DNA from: Misgurnus anguillicaudatus
Taxonomy: Eukaryota; Chordata; Actinopteri; Cypriniformes; Cobitidae
Reading direction: 5' to 3'
Length of the DNA stretch: 64,000 nucleotides
NCBI RefSeq assembly: GCF_027580225.2
Contig: NC_073342.2
Span: 12,621,001-12,685,000, forward strand
The notes under the pieces were generated by a model that saw only the letters and a list, made by a program, of their open reading frames with translations, was not told the origin of the DNA and ran no database searches. The position numbers and the translations under genes are program-made. This document shows positions 1 through 12,858 of this stretch, in pieces. How positions within the stretch are numbered: position 1 is the first letter of the stretch; the number at the start of each line of letters is the position of its first letter.

Positions 1-943
1 TTTCCACTGCCGCAGCAGTGATGTTTCCCCTGCCTCCTGCTGATGCCTGTCTCTCCAGCGCCGGAGGATTTGTTTTTCCTCTTCTCCGCAGGTACAACGC
101 TTTTACTAACGTCCACTGCCACAGCAGTGATGTTTCCTCTGCTCCCGCAGGAGCCCTGCTTTCCACAATTTTTCCTCCACTGCCGCAGCAGTGATGTTTC
201 CCCTGCCCTCGCAGGAACCTGTTTTCACAGTGGTGCCATTTCCTCTGCTCCCGCAGGAGCCCTGCTTTCCACTAATCTCTACTACCATCGCAGTACTGTC
301 TCCTCTGCTCCCGCAGGAGCCCTATATTTCACAATTCTCTACTGCCACAGCAGTGATTTTTCCTCTGCTCCCGCAGGAGCCCTAATTTTCACAATTTCTC
401 AACTGCCGCAGCAGTGATGTCTGTACTGCTCCCGCAGGAGCCCCACCTTTCACAATCTCCACTGCAACAGCAGTGTCACTTTCCCTGCTCCCGCAGGAGC
501 CCTGCTTTTCACAATCTCTGCTCCCGCAGGAGCTCTGTTTTTCCCAACCGCCGCAGCGGTACTATTCCCTCTGCTCCCGCAAGAGCCATGCCTTCTCACA
601 ATCTCCACTGCCACAGCAGTGTCACTTTCCCTGCTCCCGCAGGAGCCCTGCTTTTCACAATCTCTGCTCCCGCAGGAGCTCTATTTTTCCACCGCCACAG
701 CGGTGCTGTCTCCTTTGCTCCCACAGTTTTCCACTGCTCCCGCAGGAGCCCTGTTCTTACAATTTCCCCACTGCCGCAGCAGTGATGTCTCCTCTGCTCC
801 CGCAGGAGCCCTGTTTCTCCACCGCCGCAGCGGTGCTGTTTTCTCTGCTCCCGCAGGAGCCCTGCTTTTCACAATTTCCAACTGTCACAGCAGTTATGTT
901 TTCTACCATCCCGCAGGAGCCCCGTTACCTCCCACTTTACATT
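1..943. repeat. Minisatellite array of alternating short hairpins
   Basis: About 13 copies of the inverted repeat GCTCCCGCAGGAGC (stem GCTCC/GGAGC, loop CGCA) alternate every 25-35 bp with a second hairpin, CACTGCCGCAGCAGTG (stem CACTGC/GCAGTG, same CGCA loop). Variants keep pairing: ACCGCCGCAGCGGT, ACTGCCACAGCAGT, ACTGCAACAGCAGT. Linkers are T/C-rich, such as ATGTTTCCTCT and CCTGCTTTTCACAATC. Open frames exist in all phases but only because the array is GC-rich and stop-poor; they encode repetitive low-complexity peptide with no domain. The array runs off the left edge and abuts an LTR, so it may be the 3' internal part of an LTR element. Confidence 0.85.
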
Positions 944-1015
944 CAGCAATTTTTTGGGGGGACACACACAGTTCCCGGCTGCTGTCCGATGCTAGTTTGC
1001 GATCTTTTGGGGGAT

Positions 1016-1406
1016 TGTTCTGGGTTCGGGCCTAAGGCTGAGCCCGGAACCCTCTCCCCGCCAGGAAGCGCTCCGGGCTCAGTCCATTACCGAGCTCGGA
1101 GCCCTCTCCTCGGACAGCACGCCAAATACGCATATTAATAACTCTGTTCTGAATTATTTGTAAGTGTGAACTCGTGAAATGATGTTTTTATTAACAAAGT
1201 TCGGGAGGAACACGTTCAAATAATCAACCTAATCACCTCAACTACGACCAGCTGTTGACAATCAGTAATCAGGTATCCACCTGATTGGCATCAACAGAAA
1301 CCTATATAGACTGGAAACCAACTCACCCTCATTCCTTGATAGTTTCAGCATCCCTCCACCTCCCCTTCTCCGCACGATTGCCTAAGTCACCTTACTAACC
1401 AGAACA
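1016..1406 (+). mobile_element. LTR of an unclassified LTR retrotransposon
   Basis: The 391-bp unit begins TGTTCTGG and ends CCAGAACA, an exact 8-bp terminal inversion with TG...CA ends. A G-rich run (GGGGGAT) stands just before it, as a polypurine tract would before a 3' LTR. A TATA-like CTATATAGA lies at 1302-1310 and is the likely promoter. A second copy of its first 166 bp starts only 8 bp after it ends. No coding region is attached. Confidence 0.7.
1302..1310 (+). promoter_or_regulatory. TATA-box-like motif in LTR
   Basis: CTATATAGA lies about 100 bp before the LTR 3' end. Position in an LTR and sequence fit a retroelement core promoter; there is no direct evidence for use. Confidence 0.4.
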
Positions 1407-1414
1407 GGGGGGAT

Positions 1415-1580
1415 TGTTCTGGGTTCGGGCCTAAGGCTGAGCCCGGAACCCTCTCCCCGCCAGGAAGCGCTCCGGGCTCAGTCCATTACCGAGCTCGGAG
1501 CCCTCTCCTCGGACAGCACGCCAAATACGCATATTAATAACTCTGTTCTGAATTATTTGTAAGTGTGAACTCGTGAAATG
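1415..1580 (+). mobile_element. Truncated second copy of the same LTR
   Basis: The segment repeats the first 166 bp of the LTR at 1016-1406 almost base for base, again preceded by GGGGGGAT, then stops at the shared GTGAAATG. The two copies are separated by 8 bp only. This is an LTR-to-LTR junction with no internal region, produced either by tandem integration followed by deletion or by recombination. Confidence 0.7.
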
Positions 1581-1837
1581 AAAAAAACTCAGCATAGGCC
1601 TATGTGCCTCATACAATAACATTAAATATATTTGCTGCATGGTTCTAGACAGGCCCGGCTGCAGGATGAAATGACTGAGGGGGCATGTGAAATTGTTGAG
1701 GGGGCTTAACTTTATACCATCAATGATACACTGAGATCTTGCTTTGAAAAGACATATTTTTAAATGCAGCAGTCAATAAAACACTCCATATGCAACTGCA
1801 CCTCACAGGTAACCAGAAACTCACTAATGATGATAGA

Positions 1838-2722
1838 CAGTGCTTTAAGTGGCCCAAAAGAGGTGCTGGTACTCTATTTTTTATTTTTATTTTTTGCTGA
1901 CTCGACTCCTATATTGAAGGGGTTTTATATTCAGCAGTCAACAGACGACCTTGTAAAAAATAATAAATCCTTTTATAAGTTTGTGGATTTGTTTAAGCTA
2001 GAAATAGCTTCTGAACATAAATAAAATGTGCAAAAGTATTTTGAAAAAATACCATTAGAAAGAGCTATAGAACATAAATAAAATGTACAAAATGTAGATA
2101 TGGGAGTCAAATTTTCAGCATTTAAATGCTAAAACTAGTTGTTCAGATAGAAAGAAAAACTTTAAAATGACACCAAGACCATGTCTATGGGTTCAAGAAT
2201 AACAAAATACTGGCCATTTGAAACTCGAAAGTCATCACTTTATTTTCTCACATTGTTTTCCATTTTGCGGGTGGTAAAACTACTGTGCGCGTCATTCAGA
2301 TATATTGAAATTTCGTTCACTTGTAGTTTAGCAATTAAACTAAATGTCTATTACAATTTCAAGAATGTTTTTACTCTGCACATCTCCTGAGGAAATCCGA
2401 AGTTGCGTTGAGGGGAACCAAGCTGACAGCCGCGACAGCGGAGATGTCACATACCTACAAAAGGGTATTGGAGAAAGCTTGCATCTGACCTGCAGCTATC
2501 ATTCTGGCTTGTTGGAATGTCACTCAGCGAGTCCTCTGATTCTGAACTTGTTTTTTACTACTCAGAGTCTAAAACCAGGAGGGCATATTAAGTGTTCATT
2601 GTATTTTCATTTTAACCGAGCAGCTATGGTTGCGCGTTTCACACACAAACACACACCTCTCCAGACTGACAGCAGCGAAAGCGACGCATGCACTTTTAAC
2701 TTGTAAACGCGGGGGTGTATGG
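1838..2722. mobile_element. Left part of a hAT element split by inversion
   Basis: The end CAGTGCTTTAAGTGG starts at 1838, preceded by ATGATAGA. Its partner end is at 9240 in the same, not opposite, orientation and is preceded by TCTATCAT, the exact reverse complement. It hosts the insertion of the larger hAT that begins at 2723. No coding region is recognised in this part; short frames at 1764-2706 have no known domain. Confidence 0.75.
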
Positions 2723-3093
2723 CACTAGCGTAGCCAGGATTTACAATGTGGGTGGGCCCAGAAAAAATCAGGTGGGCATCAGGTCAGCCTAAAATGCATC
2801 TGTTATCAAAATATAACACATAACTACACCTGCTTGATTATATCACCGTTTATTAATACAACAAAAGCCTGTATGCCACCATAAGCACATTGGCACTGCG
2901 GCCACACCACACACAGGCGCGAGCACGCGCACAAACAACACCATCATCAAATCAGCATAGTACAGTAGTGAACAGTATGTAAAACAATACTTGGTCATAG
3001 TCTGGCTCAGCGACCACATAAACCACATTAAAAACAACTGTGGCTAGAAAACATAGCATGCAACTAAATACATAATGGGAAATTGTCTTACTT

Positions 3094-3543
3094 TTATAAC
3101 AGGAGACGACGGGGCTTAGAGTTGAACACGGCAATAATCTCATTATAGTCCAACGATTCAGTCAACTTTCTTTCAAATGAAAGCAGGGACAAAGAGTTGA
3201 GTCTATGTGTTAACATTGTTGCTCTGATGCCAGTTTTGATTCGATTTACAGTCGAAAACAATCGTTCGACAGTACAGCTTGTTATGGGTGTTGTGATGAG
3301 AGTGCGCAGCAGACGGTTCATTTTAGGAAATATATCACTTGGACATGCATCGAGCACTTCCAAGAGTGATGGAAATACCCTGTCATTTAAAACTTTTCTT
3401 TGCAGCTGCTGAAAAAACACCTCACGTTCAGAATCCTCAACTGTGATTTTAAAGTGTGCAGCAGCAGGCTGTAATAAAGCCTTTTCACCGAAGGTGTTTG
3501 AATGAGGCAAGCAAGCAGCGGCAGCTCTCATTAGTCCGTACAT
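3094..3543 (-). pseudogene. hAT transposase, C-terminal dimerisation domain
   Basis: This 149-codon frame ends the transposase of the hAT whose 3' terminus is at 2723. It shows the hAT C-terminal signature: TVERLFSTVNRIKTG followed by RLNSLSLLSFER, the region through which hAT transposases oligomerise. Upstream coding continues beyond the Tc1-like insertion, but the frame is lost near the insertion site (TA at 3554-3555 and 7893-7894). The full protein would have combined an N-terminal TTF-type zinc finger, an RNase H-like DDE core and this domain. The gene is dead: split by a transposon, frameshifted and separated from its N-terminus by inversion. Confidence 0.75.
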
Positions 3544-3999
3544 GTTTGTCTAGTACAGTTGTGTTCAAAATTATTCAACCCCAACTGAAATTGATTGTTT
3601 TGGCCGGTTTGACATTGATTTTGATTAGTGATGCACCGATGTGAAAATTTTGGCCGATGCCGATAACCGATATGACCCTTGTCTGTTATGGCCGATACCG
3701 ATATTTGCCGATGCCGATATCTCTGTATAAAAACACATTTTAATGATAATCAAATAAAGAGCTATTTTCCAAAAAAAAAATGTACTTTTGTAATTTATTC
3801 CCAGAAATGACTGATTGGGCACCTTTACCCATGTGCATAATGTCATCAATTAGCTGATTGATATGTAAGCTTATTCTTTGTAAGCTTCGGGATGCTTATT
3901 TTTTAAGTGGGTGATCAAAATTGGTTGTGTTGAACAATTTGTCCCGAACTCCCCCTCGTATCACCCGGCCCTCACTCTCATTGCATACAGCAGCAGGGG

Positions 4000-6010
4000 T
4001 GTCCAGACTTTTTTGTGTGGTGATCTACTTTTAAAATGATAAAGCCGACAAGATCTACATGCTAAAAAACACTTTAAATGCGTGGACTATACTGCATATA
4101 TCTCTACATTAGATTTAGGGCTGTCACCATTACTCAATTTTTTTGAGAAGTTGAAAAAAATCCTGGAGTTCATGTACTGTATAAAATAGCAGAGACACGG
4201 TTTAGTAAAACAAACTAGAAAGAAAATGACAATAGTATCAGAAGCATATAAATCAGCACAATGCTGCAGCTCTCTCTCTCTCTCTCTTCCTCCCTCGTTC
4301 GCTCGGGCGCGCGTACACACACCGGGCGCGTGCATCAGCTGCATGAAGGAAAGAATGCGATTGCATCCTGGTAAATTTCGGAAGTTTACACTGCAGCGGG
4401 CAGGCATAAGATTTATAAAAACACATTTCAGAAGAAAAGCACAGCAACTCAAAAAGACTTTGTGTTTCACAATTACTCTAAGACAGTGGTGTCCAGACTT
4501 TTAGCCGACAAGTTCTACATGCTAAAAACTCTTTAAATGCGTGTACTATACTGCATATATCTCTACATTCGATTTAGGGCTGTCAACCATCAGAGCATGT
4601 GAGTGAAGCCGAGCGCTGTGACGCTCCGCTAAATATTCCGTTCTACTGTTAAAGCGCTCCACTCAGTCGCTCACCGCCCAAGCAAGCGCTCCGTTAACTT
4701 TCCGCTCACGCTCGCAAATAAACCAATTCCCGCTCAGATCGCGCTCCGATATAATTTTTTTAAGTAAGCCAAATTGTTTTCTTGGATAATTGCATTTAAT
4801 TAAAGTATTAGCTGATAAATCGCAGTTATGTACAGTTGTGTGTTGGCTATTATAGTTTAACTGATACGGAGCTCCGGATATAATTACAAATTGTTTCCAC
4901 GACATTCACATGTTTTACTAATTTTAAGTAATAATAAATGTAATAAGTAATTACGAAATATTATAATAATTCGTTCCTCTTATGAGAAAGATTAACAAAC
5001 TATTCTGTTATATAAATATATTATTTGAAAAAACTAAAATAAATTGAAGAACAATTTCTTAACAAGAAGGTTTTTAAAGTGCAAATTTACAGTGCATCAG
5101 TAAATACAGAACACAGCTGTGTCTTAAAGAAATTAAAATTAGACAGTATTTATGAACCTGTAAATGTACAAAACGAATGCAATACAGAAGGCCATGAGTA
5201 TTTATTTATGGCATTTTCAATAGTATATTGGTAGATAAATTAACGTGTATTTATATAGTATGAAAACGAATAAATCATTATTTTGGCTAAATTCATCTGG
5301 ATATATCATTTTAGTCAGACTGATTTGTCATCATTTCAGAAGCTTAAATGCTATCTAAAACAACTTACATTTTATCCCGAGTGTTACTTGGTCAAAAATA
5401 TTTTTAAATATAGCCGCGAGAGCAAATTATAGCACAAAAATGTTTAGCTCACACGGACCGAATGAAAAGCCGTTAATTAAGCGAACTCTCTGTAAAATAG
5501 AGGACGTGCTGAATCAGTCGAGTCGGCAGATTCTCATCAATGTTTATAATGTTCCACGCATGCTGTTGATGAAAAAAATAATATCTAAATGTCCAGGGAA
5601 GAGTCCAGTGTTCAGTCAGTTAATATTAAATGCGTTTTTGGCTGAAGCTTTCTCATCCACGGAGCGGAGAACTATAAAGATTCTTATTTTAAATGGTTTT
5701 AATGCTGGTAAGCAATCAGTTAGCCTATATTATGGCGCTTTGTATTTGTGTTGATCAGTTAGATTAAAGTAGCTATTCTCGAACTAGCAAATTACCAAAG
5801 GGCATTCTGGGATGAGCGAGCGGTGCTGAGGGTATTGAGCGAGCAGAGCGGAAATTACGGAAATGCGCTCTGATGGAAATATTACCGCACCGCTCACATG
5901 CTCTGGCGGGCAGGCATAAGATTTATAAAAACACATTTGAGAAGAAAGGCACAGCAACTCAAGACTTAAGTTACGTGTGTCACAATTACTCTTGGAGGCA
6001 TTGAGCAGCA
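4000..6010. repeat. Tandem duplication of about 490 bp, second copy interrupted
   Basis: The block GTGTCCAGACTTTT...GATCTACATGCTAAAAA...GGGCTGTCA at about 4000-4130 recurs at 4487-4590, and the block GCGGGCAGGCATAAGATTTA at 4397-4460 recurs at 5906-5970. In the second copy the sequence between the two blocks is replaced by the hAT at 4591-5905. A (TC)n tract and a GC-rich stretch lie at 4270-4335. Short frames here are not conserved. Confidence 0.7.
4591..5905. mobile_element. hAT-like element within the duplicated block
   Basis: Ends are CAGAGCATGTGAG and CTCACATGCTCTG, an inverted pair, with further ends rich in GCTCCG-type words. The flanks do not match (left TCAACCAT, right GCGGGCAG). 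The right flank equals an uninterrupted site in the other copy of the duplication (about 4397), so the left flank was probably deleted or replaced after insertion. A 104-codon plus-strand frame at 5440-5754 has no recognisable domain. Confidence 0.7.
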
Positions 6011-6513
6011 TAAGGATACACAGTTAATTTATGTGCAATCTACCGGCATTGCCTTTGCGATCGCGATCGACGTATTGGACACCCCTGTCACACAGCATAG
6101 CGAGGATCTTCTTCAGACACTTTGAAGAACGACCAGGCAAACGACAATACCTGCTTCAGCACATGTGTAACTTATGCCCTTGTGCAAAAACAAACGTACT
6201 CGCCCCCACACTCACGTCTCCTACACACACACGTCAAATACACAGGAATGATTATCGGCCTGTTCACATCGGCCCTATTTTGACATCGGGCCGATGTGTA
6301 AAAAAATGACCATATCGGCCGATATTATATCGGCGGCCGATATATCGTGCACCACTAATTTTGATCATTCAGTCATCCTGCTTACAATTACATCAAAGAG
6401 GCATGTGTAGGTCAGACAAATATAACATAACATTTATAATGAAATAACCACAAATGTCTTTTCTGTGCTCACATCATTATCAGATTTATTCAACCCCCAA
6501 GTGACATTCAATC

Positions 6514-7539
<1,026 letters not shown>

Positions 7540-7998
7540 TTAGAAGGAGTTGAGTTTCACAGTCATTTTAAAGCTGCCTAATTGGTGCTTATTAGGCTTT
7601 ATTGCTGTTCCCTGACATCCATAGGTGTTTTCAATACCTGATTGAAAACACTTCAATGAACCTCTGTTCTTCAGAGTGGTAGTTCTTGAATAGTTGAATA
7701 ATTGTGTCAATTAAGAATTCACAAAAGAAACATTTACTACTATATTACAAAACCAATTGATGTCATTTTAGTTGCATATGGTTCTTTAAGAAGTCATTGT
7801 AGGATTTAATTCTGAATACAATTACAAATGTACACTAAATTCCCTAAAACCCTTAACAGCATTGGGGGGTTGAATAATTTTGAACACAACTGTATATCAT
7901 TCCACAATTGTTTCAGGTCTGAGTTGTCCTTGACAGGACGCTTTGCCCACGGTAGACTTGACCAGCGTATCACTCAACTTAGCTGGCAGCTTCCTCTT

Positions 7999-8578
7999 TC
8001 AGGCCCCAGTGACGTCCCAATTCATAATCTCGTGCCTTTTCATCAAATCATCCGTCAGTGCCATAACTTTATCAATGTCATTTTCTTCATTTCTGAATGT
8101 AGTGTAGCTCTTTTTAAGCCCTTTGATTAGATCAATGCAGTCTGTTACTGATACAGTGGCAGACTGCAAGCCCTTCGTGGCATAATCACTGGTTTCAAAC
8201 AACTTGTTGAATGTTACAAGCAGAAAGATACATTTTTTCGTTTGCATTTGATGCAGTAGTGAGTCAGCCTCAAATTTTGTCTGACCTGAGCTTTCTGAAA
8301 ATTCAGCAAGAGTCTCCAATATAGGACCAAAAAGTGTAAGCACTTTACTTACTGCACTTGACCACGAGCTCCATCGGACATCACATGACCTGTCGAGTTC
8401 TAAAGTCGTTTTCCCTGTCCGCAGCTGTTGCTGGATTTCCATAAATCTAGCATGTCTATGTGACCCCGTCATAAAACTGTGCAAGTTGTTAATGACATCG
8501 AAAAATGTTGATATGCTGGGGGACACCTTTGATGCTGTGCACAGGATGAGGTTAATAGTTCGCAGTTGATGTCCCTTT
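7999..8578 (-). pseudogene. hAT transposase, central region
   Basis: Reading on the minus strand from about 8578, the frame starts GHQLRTINLILC, corresponding to the H-x-L-N-L-x-L motif of the hAT core, and continues through a CDVRWSS motif (the conserved R-W) and a helical region. It ends in a stop at 7999. It lies upstream, in transcription order, of the C-terminal fragment at 3094-3543. Sequence upstream of 8578 reads TTTTCCAAAG, which could be a splice acceptor or simply the inversion break. Residues before the H-x-L motif are not found on this strand but occur on the plus strand at 15420-18000. Confidence 0.7.
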
Positions 8579-8599
8579 GGAAAACATAATTAAAAATCT

Positions 8600-8930
8600 A
8601 ACAACCATCAATGTAATGATGTCTAATTATGTGAATGTTTTATTCTTTAAATATAAAAATATTTGCCTAATTAAACACGGAGTGTTTTTTTTACAAATAT
8701 TTAGTTATATAGACTGCAATGTAAGCTTTTATGAAAGTGATGGCCCCTAGTGGAGTCATGTGGGATAAGGTATAGCTAAGAGCGCTCCAGACCAACCTTA
8801 CGAACGTATGACTTACAGAAGTGATACGTAACTAAGAGCGTTTCGGAAAACACGTATTAGCGATAAGGTACAGCTTAAGGTACAACTTAAGAACGACATA
8901 GCGTTAAGGTAGTTTCGGAGAACGCAGCCC
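8600..8930. other. Left inversion-breakpoint interval, no gene
   Basis: AT-rich sequence (8600-8720) is followed by a stretch with repeated TAAGGTAC and CTTACG words (8750-8930) that resembles a transposon end but has no partner that I can find here. The left breakpoint of the inferred inversion must lie in it. Confidence 0.4.
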
Positions 8931-9207
8931 TGATCTATACTAATATACCTGGTATATACCAGCTAATAAATGTAGTCTTAATTTGGGTGGGCACACTGCA
9001 TTTGAAATTCAATCTGCATCTAATATAGCTAAACCAAGTAAATTTGCTCGAATTAAAGTCATTTTATGATTAAGTCAAGTTTAATCATAAAAAATGTATT
9101 TTACCAGCAACAAAATTGTGGACAGTAAAAATGCTGAGTGGCTAGTAGCTTTGGAAAACAACTAGCCACTTTGGCTGGTGAGCAAAAAAGTTAATGTCAA
9201 GCCCCGC
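8931..9207 (+). mobile_element. Foldback hAT-like MITE, 3' half (inverted block)
   Basis: It is nearly identical to 14313-14585, the right end of the complete copy at 13681-14585, including GGTATATACCAGCTAAT and the terminal GTTAATGTCAAGCCC. The remaining part of this copy lies at 18370-18548 and 28641-29093 on the opposite strand. The flank next to this end, read on the minus strand, is TAGTAAGC, against TAGTAAGT next to the other end at 29096. Confidence 0.75.
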
Positions 9208-9239
9208 TTACTATCAAATAATATCTCATGCTCTATCAT

Positions 9240-9489
9240 CAGTGCTTTAAGTGGGCCGGAACGCGCCGGTACTCAGTACCGCCACTTCCAAAAATAGCTC
9301 TTGAGGGTACCACCACCTTTCCGTGCGCCCAGAACGTGCTTTTAGCGTACAGGAACGCTCATTTGCACTGTTTAAAAATCAGAGGTTTAATTTAATCTTT
9401 TGGCTGCGCTGACGCTTTTCAGAGCGCCCTTCACAACGTACGCATACTAATTCGTCCCACCGAGAGCAGAGACTACATTACCCATACAC
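9240..9489. mobile_element. Other end of the hAT begun at 1838, inverted
   Basis: It starts CAGTGCTTTAAGTGGGCC, matching the end at 1838, with GTACTC also shared. The preceding 8 bp TCTATCAT are the reverse complement of the ATGATAGA at 1830-1837. In an undisturbed element the two ends would face each other; here they point the same way because this end lies in an inverted block. Confidence 0.75.
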
Positions 9490-9808
9490 CAGCCGCGTAG
9501 CTGTGGGTGGGCCTGGGTGGGCCTTGGCCTGCCCACTGGTCAGCAAGGCCCACCCACCTACGAGCTAGGTATCCTAATTAAGTAAATTATGTTGCAATTA
9601 TCATACTTGATATATAAATAAATTGTATTTGTTTTTTAACACTTGTTTGCCATATTTTAATATAGAATAACTTAATTTTGTAAAAAATATTAGTGCCATA
9701 TATAGCGCATTTTGAAAAGCTTATTGCCCATCCCCCACACGCACGCACCGCAAGCACATTTAACAGAGGGACACGACATTTAGCTAACATTCGGTATGTA
9801 AAACTTAA

Positions 9809-10007
9809 ATGAAACAGAGTACTTTACTAAAGTTTGTATCCAAAATACGTCGGCCACAGGATGAAGAGAATGCAGATGTTCCAGAGACATCAATTTCGAG
9901 TAAGGATTTGATTAGCTCTTCTTTTGCCACTGCATCCATTTCTCCATTATCGGCAGCGTGCCATTCTCCAACATCTACCTCCCCTACACGTACACGCCAG
10001 TGTTCAG
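9809..10007 (+). pseudogene. hAT transposase exon 1
   Basis: The frame starts MKQSTLLKFVSKIRRPQDEE, a short basic leader common in TTF/ZMYM-type hAT transposases, followed by a Ser/Thr-rich stretch. It ends at TGTTCAG|GTA, a splice donor, in phase 1. A Tc1-like element is inserted at the TA of this GTA, so the donor is directly disrupted. The next exon is at 15420. The start is the first Met after the 5' terminal repeat; no other Met competes. Confidence 0.6.
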
Positions 10008-11331
10008 GTACAGTCTTGTTCAAAATAATAGCAGTACAATGTGACTAACCAGAATAATCAAGGTTTTTAGTATATTTTTTATTGCTACGTGGCAAACAAG
10101 TTACCAGTAGGTTCAGTAGATTCTCAGAAAACAAACAAGACCCAGCATTCATGATATGCACGCTCTTAAGGCTGTGCAATTGGGCAATTAGTTGAAAGGG
10201 GTGTGTTCAAAAAAATAGCAGTGTCTACCTTTGACTGTACAAACTCAAAACTATTTTGTACAAACATTTTTTTTTCTGGGATTTAGCAATCCTGTGAATC
10301 ACTAAACTAATATTTAGTTGTATGACCACAGTTTTTTTAGAACTGCTTGACATCTGTGTGGCATGGAGTCAACAAACTTGTGTGGCACCTCTCAGCTGTT
10401 ATTCCACTCCATGATTCTTTAACAACATTCCACAATTTATTCACATTTCTTGGTTTTGCTTCAGAAACAGCATTTTTGATATCACCCCACAAGTTCTCAA
10501 TTGAATTAAGGTCTGGAGATTGGGCTGGCCACTCCATAACATTAATTTTGTTGGTTTGGAACCAAGACTTTGCCCGTTTACTAGTGTGTTTTGGGTCATT
10601 GTCTTGTTAAAACAACCATTTCAAGGGCATGTCCTCTTCAGCATAAGGCAACATGACCTCTTCAAGTACTTTAACATATGCAAACTGATCCATGATCCCT
10701 GGTATGCGATAAATAGGCCCAACACCATAGTAGGAGAAACATGCCCATATCATGATGCTTGCACCTCCATGCTTCACTGTCTTCACTGTGTACTGTGGCT
10801 TGAATTCAGAGTTTGGGGGTCGTCTCACAAACTGCCTGTGGCCCTTGGACCCAAAAAGAACAATTTTACACTCATCAGTCCACAAAATCTTCCTCCATTT
10901 CTCTTTAGGCCAGTTGATGTGCTCTTTGGCAAATTGTAACCTCTTCTGCACATGCCTTTTTTTAACAGAGGGACTTTGCGGGGGATTCTTGAAAATAGAT
11001 TAGCTTCTCACAGACGTCTTCTAACTGTCACAGTAGGGCTGTGCAAATAATCGTTTTTCGATTTCAATTTCGATTTTTGCACATTTCGATTGCAAAAACA
11101 AGATAATCGAGGGAGATCGATTAGTGTGCCGCATTTCTGTTATTTCGTTTTGAGTCATTAATCCGACGCGCCATAAGCAGCTGCGCCTCGCACACAAAGT
11201 AGAAATCCTCATGTATTTGTTCAGTTTTATGCTTTTCAAGCGAGCGGAAACTATCCCTCACATTTAAAATATCAGCTGGATCGTGGCGCCGCTCTCCGTG
11301 CATAGAGCTGCGCGCTCAGTCATCTGTTTAA

Positions 11332-12763
11332 AACTTGTTAACACGCACCGGCCCGGCGGCGGGCCCTAGGGGGCGTTTTTACGTGTTTTTGTACTTTGTT
11401 TAACATCAAATATTCAATCAACAATCATAAACTTTGCATTATTTGAAAGTTTAAACACTCCAAATTCATGTTCTGAGCTTATTTTTGCAATCAATACACT
11501 GGTGTGGAAAAAATTTAATGAAATGCAGACGGAATGCATATAAAAAATTTTGTGGGTACTCACATGGCTTGCCATATGGTTCTGACAATTTCTGACAATT
11601 CCCAAAAACTTCAACGTACATTGCAAGGTAAGGGTCCACTCTTCAAAAAGCATCCCACGTTTTAATCCATAACAATGAAAAATAGTGAGAAATCCAGCAA
11701 TATCCTCCTTTGTTTACATCCGCGCGTCCGCTAAGTATGATCGATCATGTTTATTTTCTATCAAATATCGATTTTTATCAGTGAAAATCCATCTCTTCCT
11801 GCTTCGTTAGACTGTTCAGATAAATATCCCGCCCTATTTTTCTGTTTTGTCCAATCAGAAAAGGTTTGACAACTCAAAATCTCATGCGATCAATGATTTG
11901 CCTAGATAGATGTCTTTCAGCTTGCCATAGGCTTTTGACTGGATTACACCAAAACAAAGCCAGCCAATGCATAGTGAGCAAAGCTTTGATTGACAGAGGA
12001 AGTAACCAATCATGAAACGATTACAAGGATTCAACTTACGTCAGTAAAGTGTACTTCTGCGCAAATCTACAGAAGCGCATGGAGAGAAATGCCCACGCCC
12101 CCTCCGTGCGCGTTTGTTTGGGTAGCATAGCAGCCGGCTAAGCTCTCCGGAGCCGCTGAGAAACCTCTTCAAAGGTTAGATATAACATCTCCATTGTGGA
12201 TCGTGGACTACAGATGACTTTTTTGTGTTGAAAGTGTTTTGGAGAAGTTGATAAAGAGCATGATCGCGGATCAACAATGCAAGACTGGATGTAAACAAAG
12301 CGCGTCGTCGAGGAGAGATGGACCGGATTATGAGCTCAGCTGCGCTCGCTTGGATAAAGTAAGTGGATTCTTTTGTTGATTTACGTTACATTTCTTGTTT
12401 CATGTTAGCTGTTTTGATTATAAAGTAACACTGGAGATGACTAATATACGAGTTTTACATGGTTTCGTTTTTGTATGACATGTTATATAAATGCATCATA
12501 TTTATAGCTATATGAATCAAATGCACAGAATATACAAACTAAAAACTAGAAAATAAGATATGTGGTGGAAAATATGAGTATTACCAGCTGAGAAATATAG
12601 GTTATTTGGCAAACATAAGACATTTGTAATTATAAATAAATATATTCATGTAATGTGTGTGTGTTTGTGTATATGTATTATGTTCATGTATATTACATCA
12701 TAGTTTCTCATACAAATAGTTGTATGTCTCTAACTTTTGACTCAAACTAAAATCCTCTCTTGC

Positions 12764-12858
<95 letters not shown>

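Larger units (their letters stand above)
3626..6357. mobile_element. hAT element inside the Tc1-like element
   Basis: It begins TAGTGATGCACCGATG and ends ATATCGTGCACCACTA, with exact 8-bp TSDs ATTTTGAT at 3618-3625 and 6358-6365. Both ends are rich in GGCCGATA-type words. No transposase is recognisable, so it is non-autonomous; its interior is a duplicated block with a further insertion (4591-5905). Confidence 0.9.

Noticed and set aside
1..943. CRISPR-like array
   Set aside because: The sequence is vertebrate, the spacers are themselves repeats, and unit spacing is irregular; no cas-like gene is present.
43..1138. Long open frames in several phases over the hairpin array
   Set aside because: They follow from a stop-poor GC-rich repeat, occur in all phases of both strands and encode only repeat peptide.
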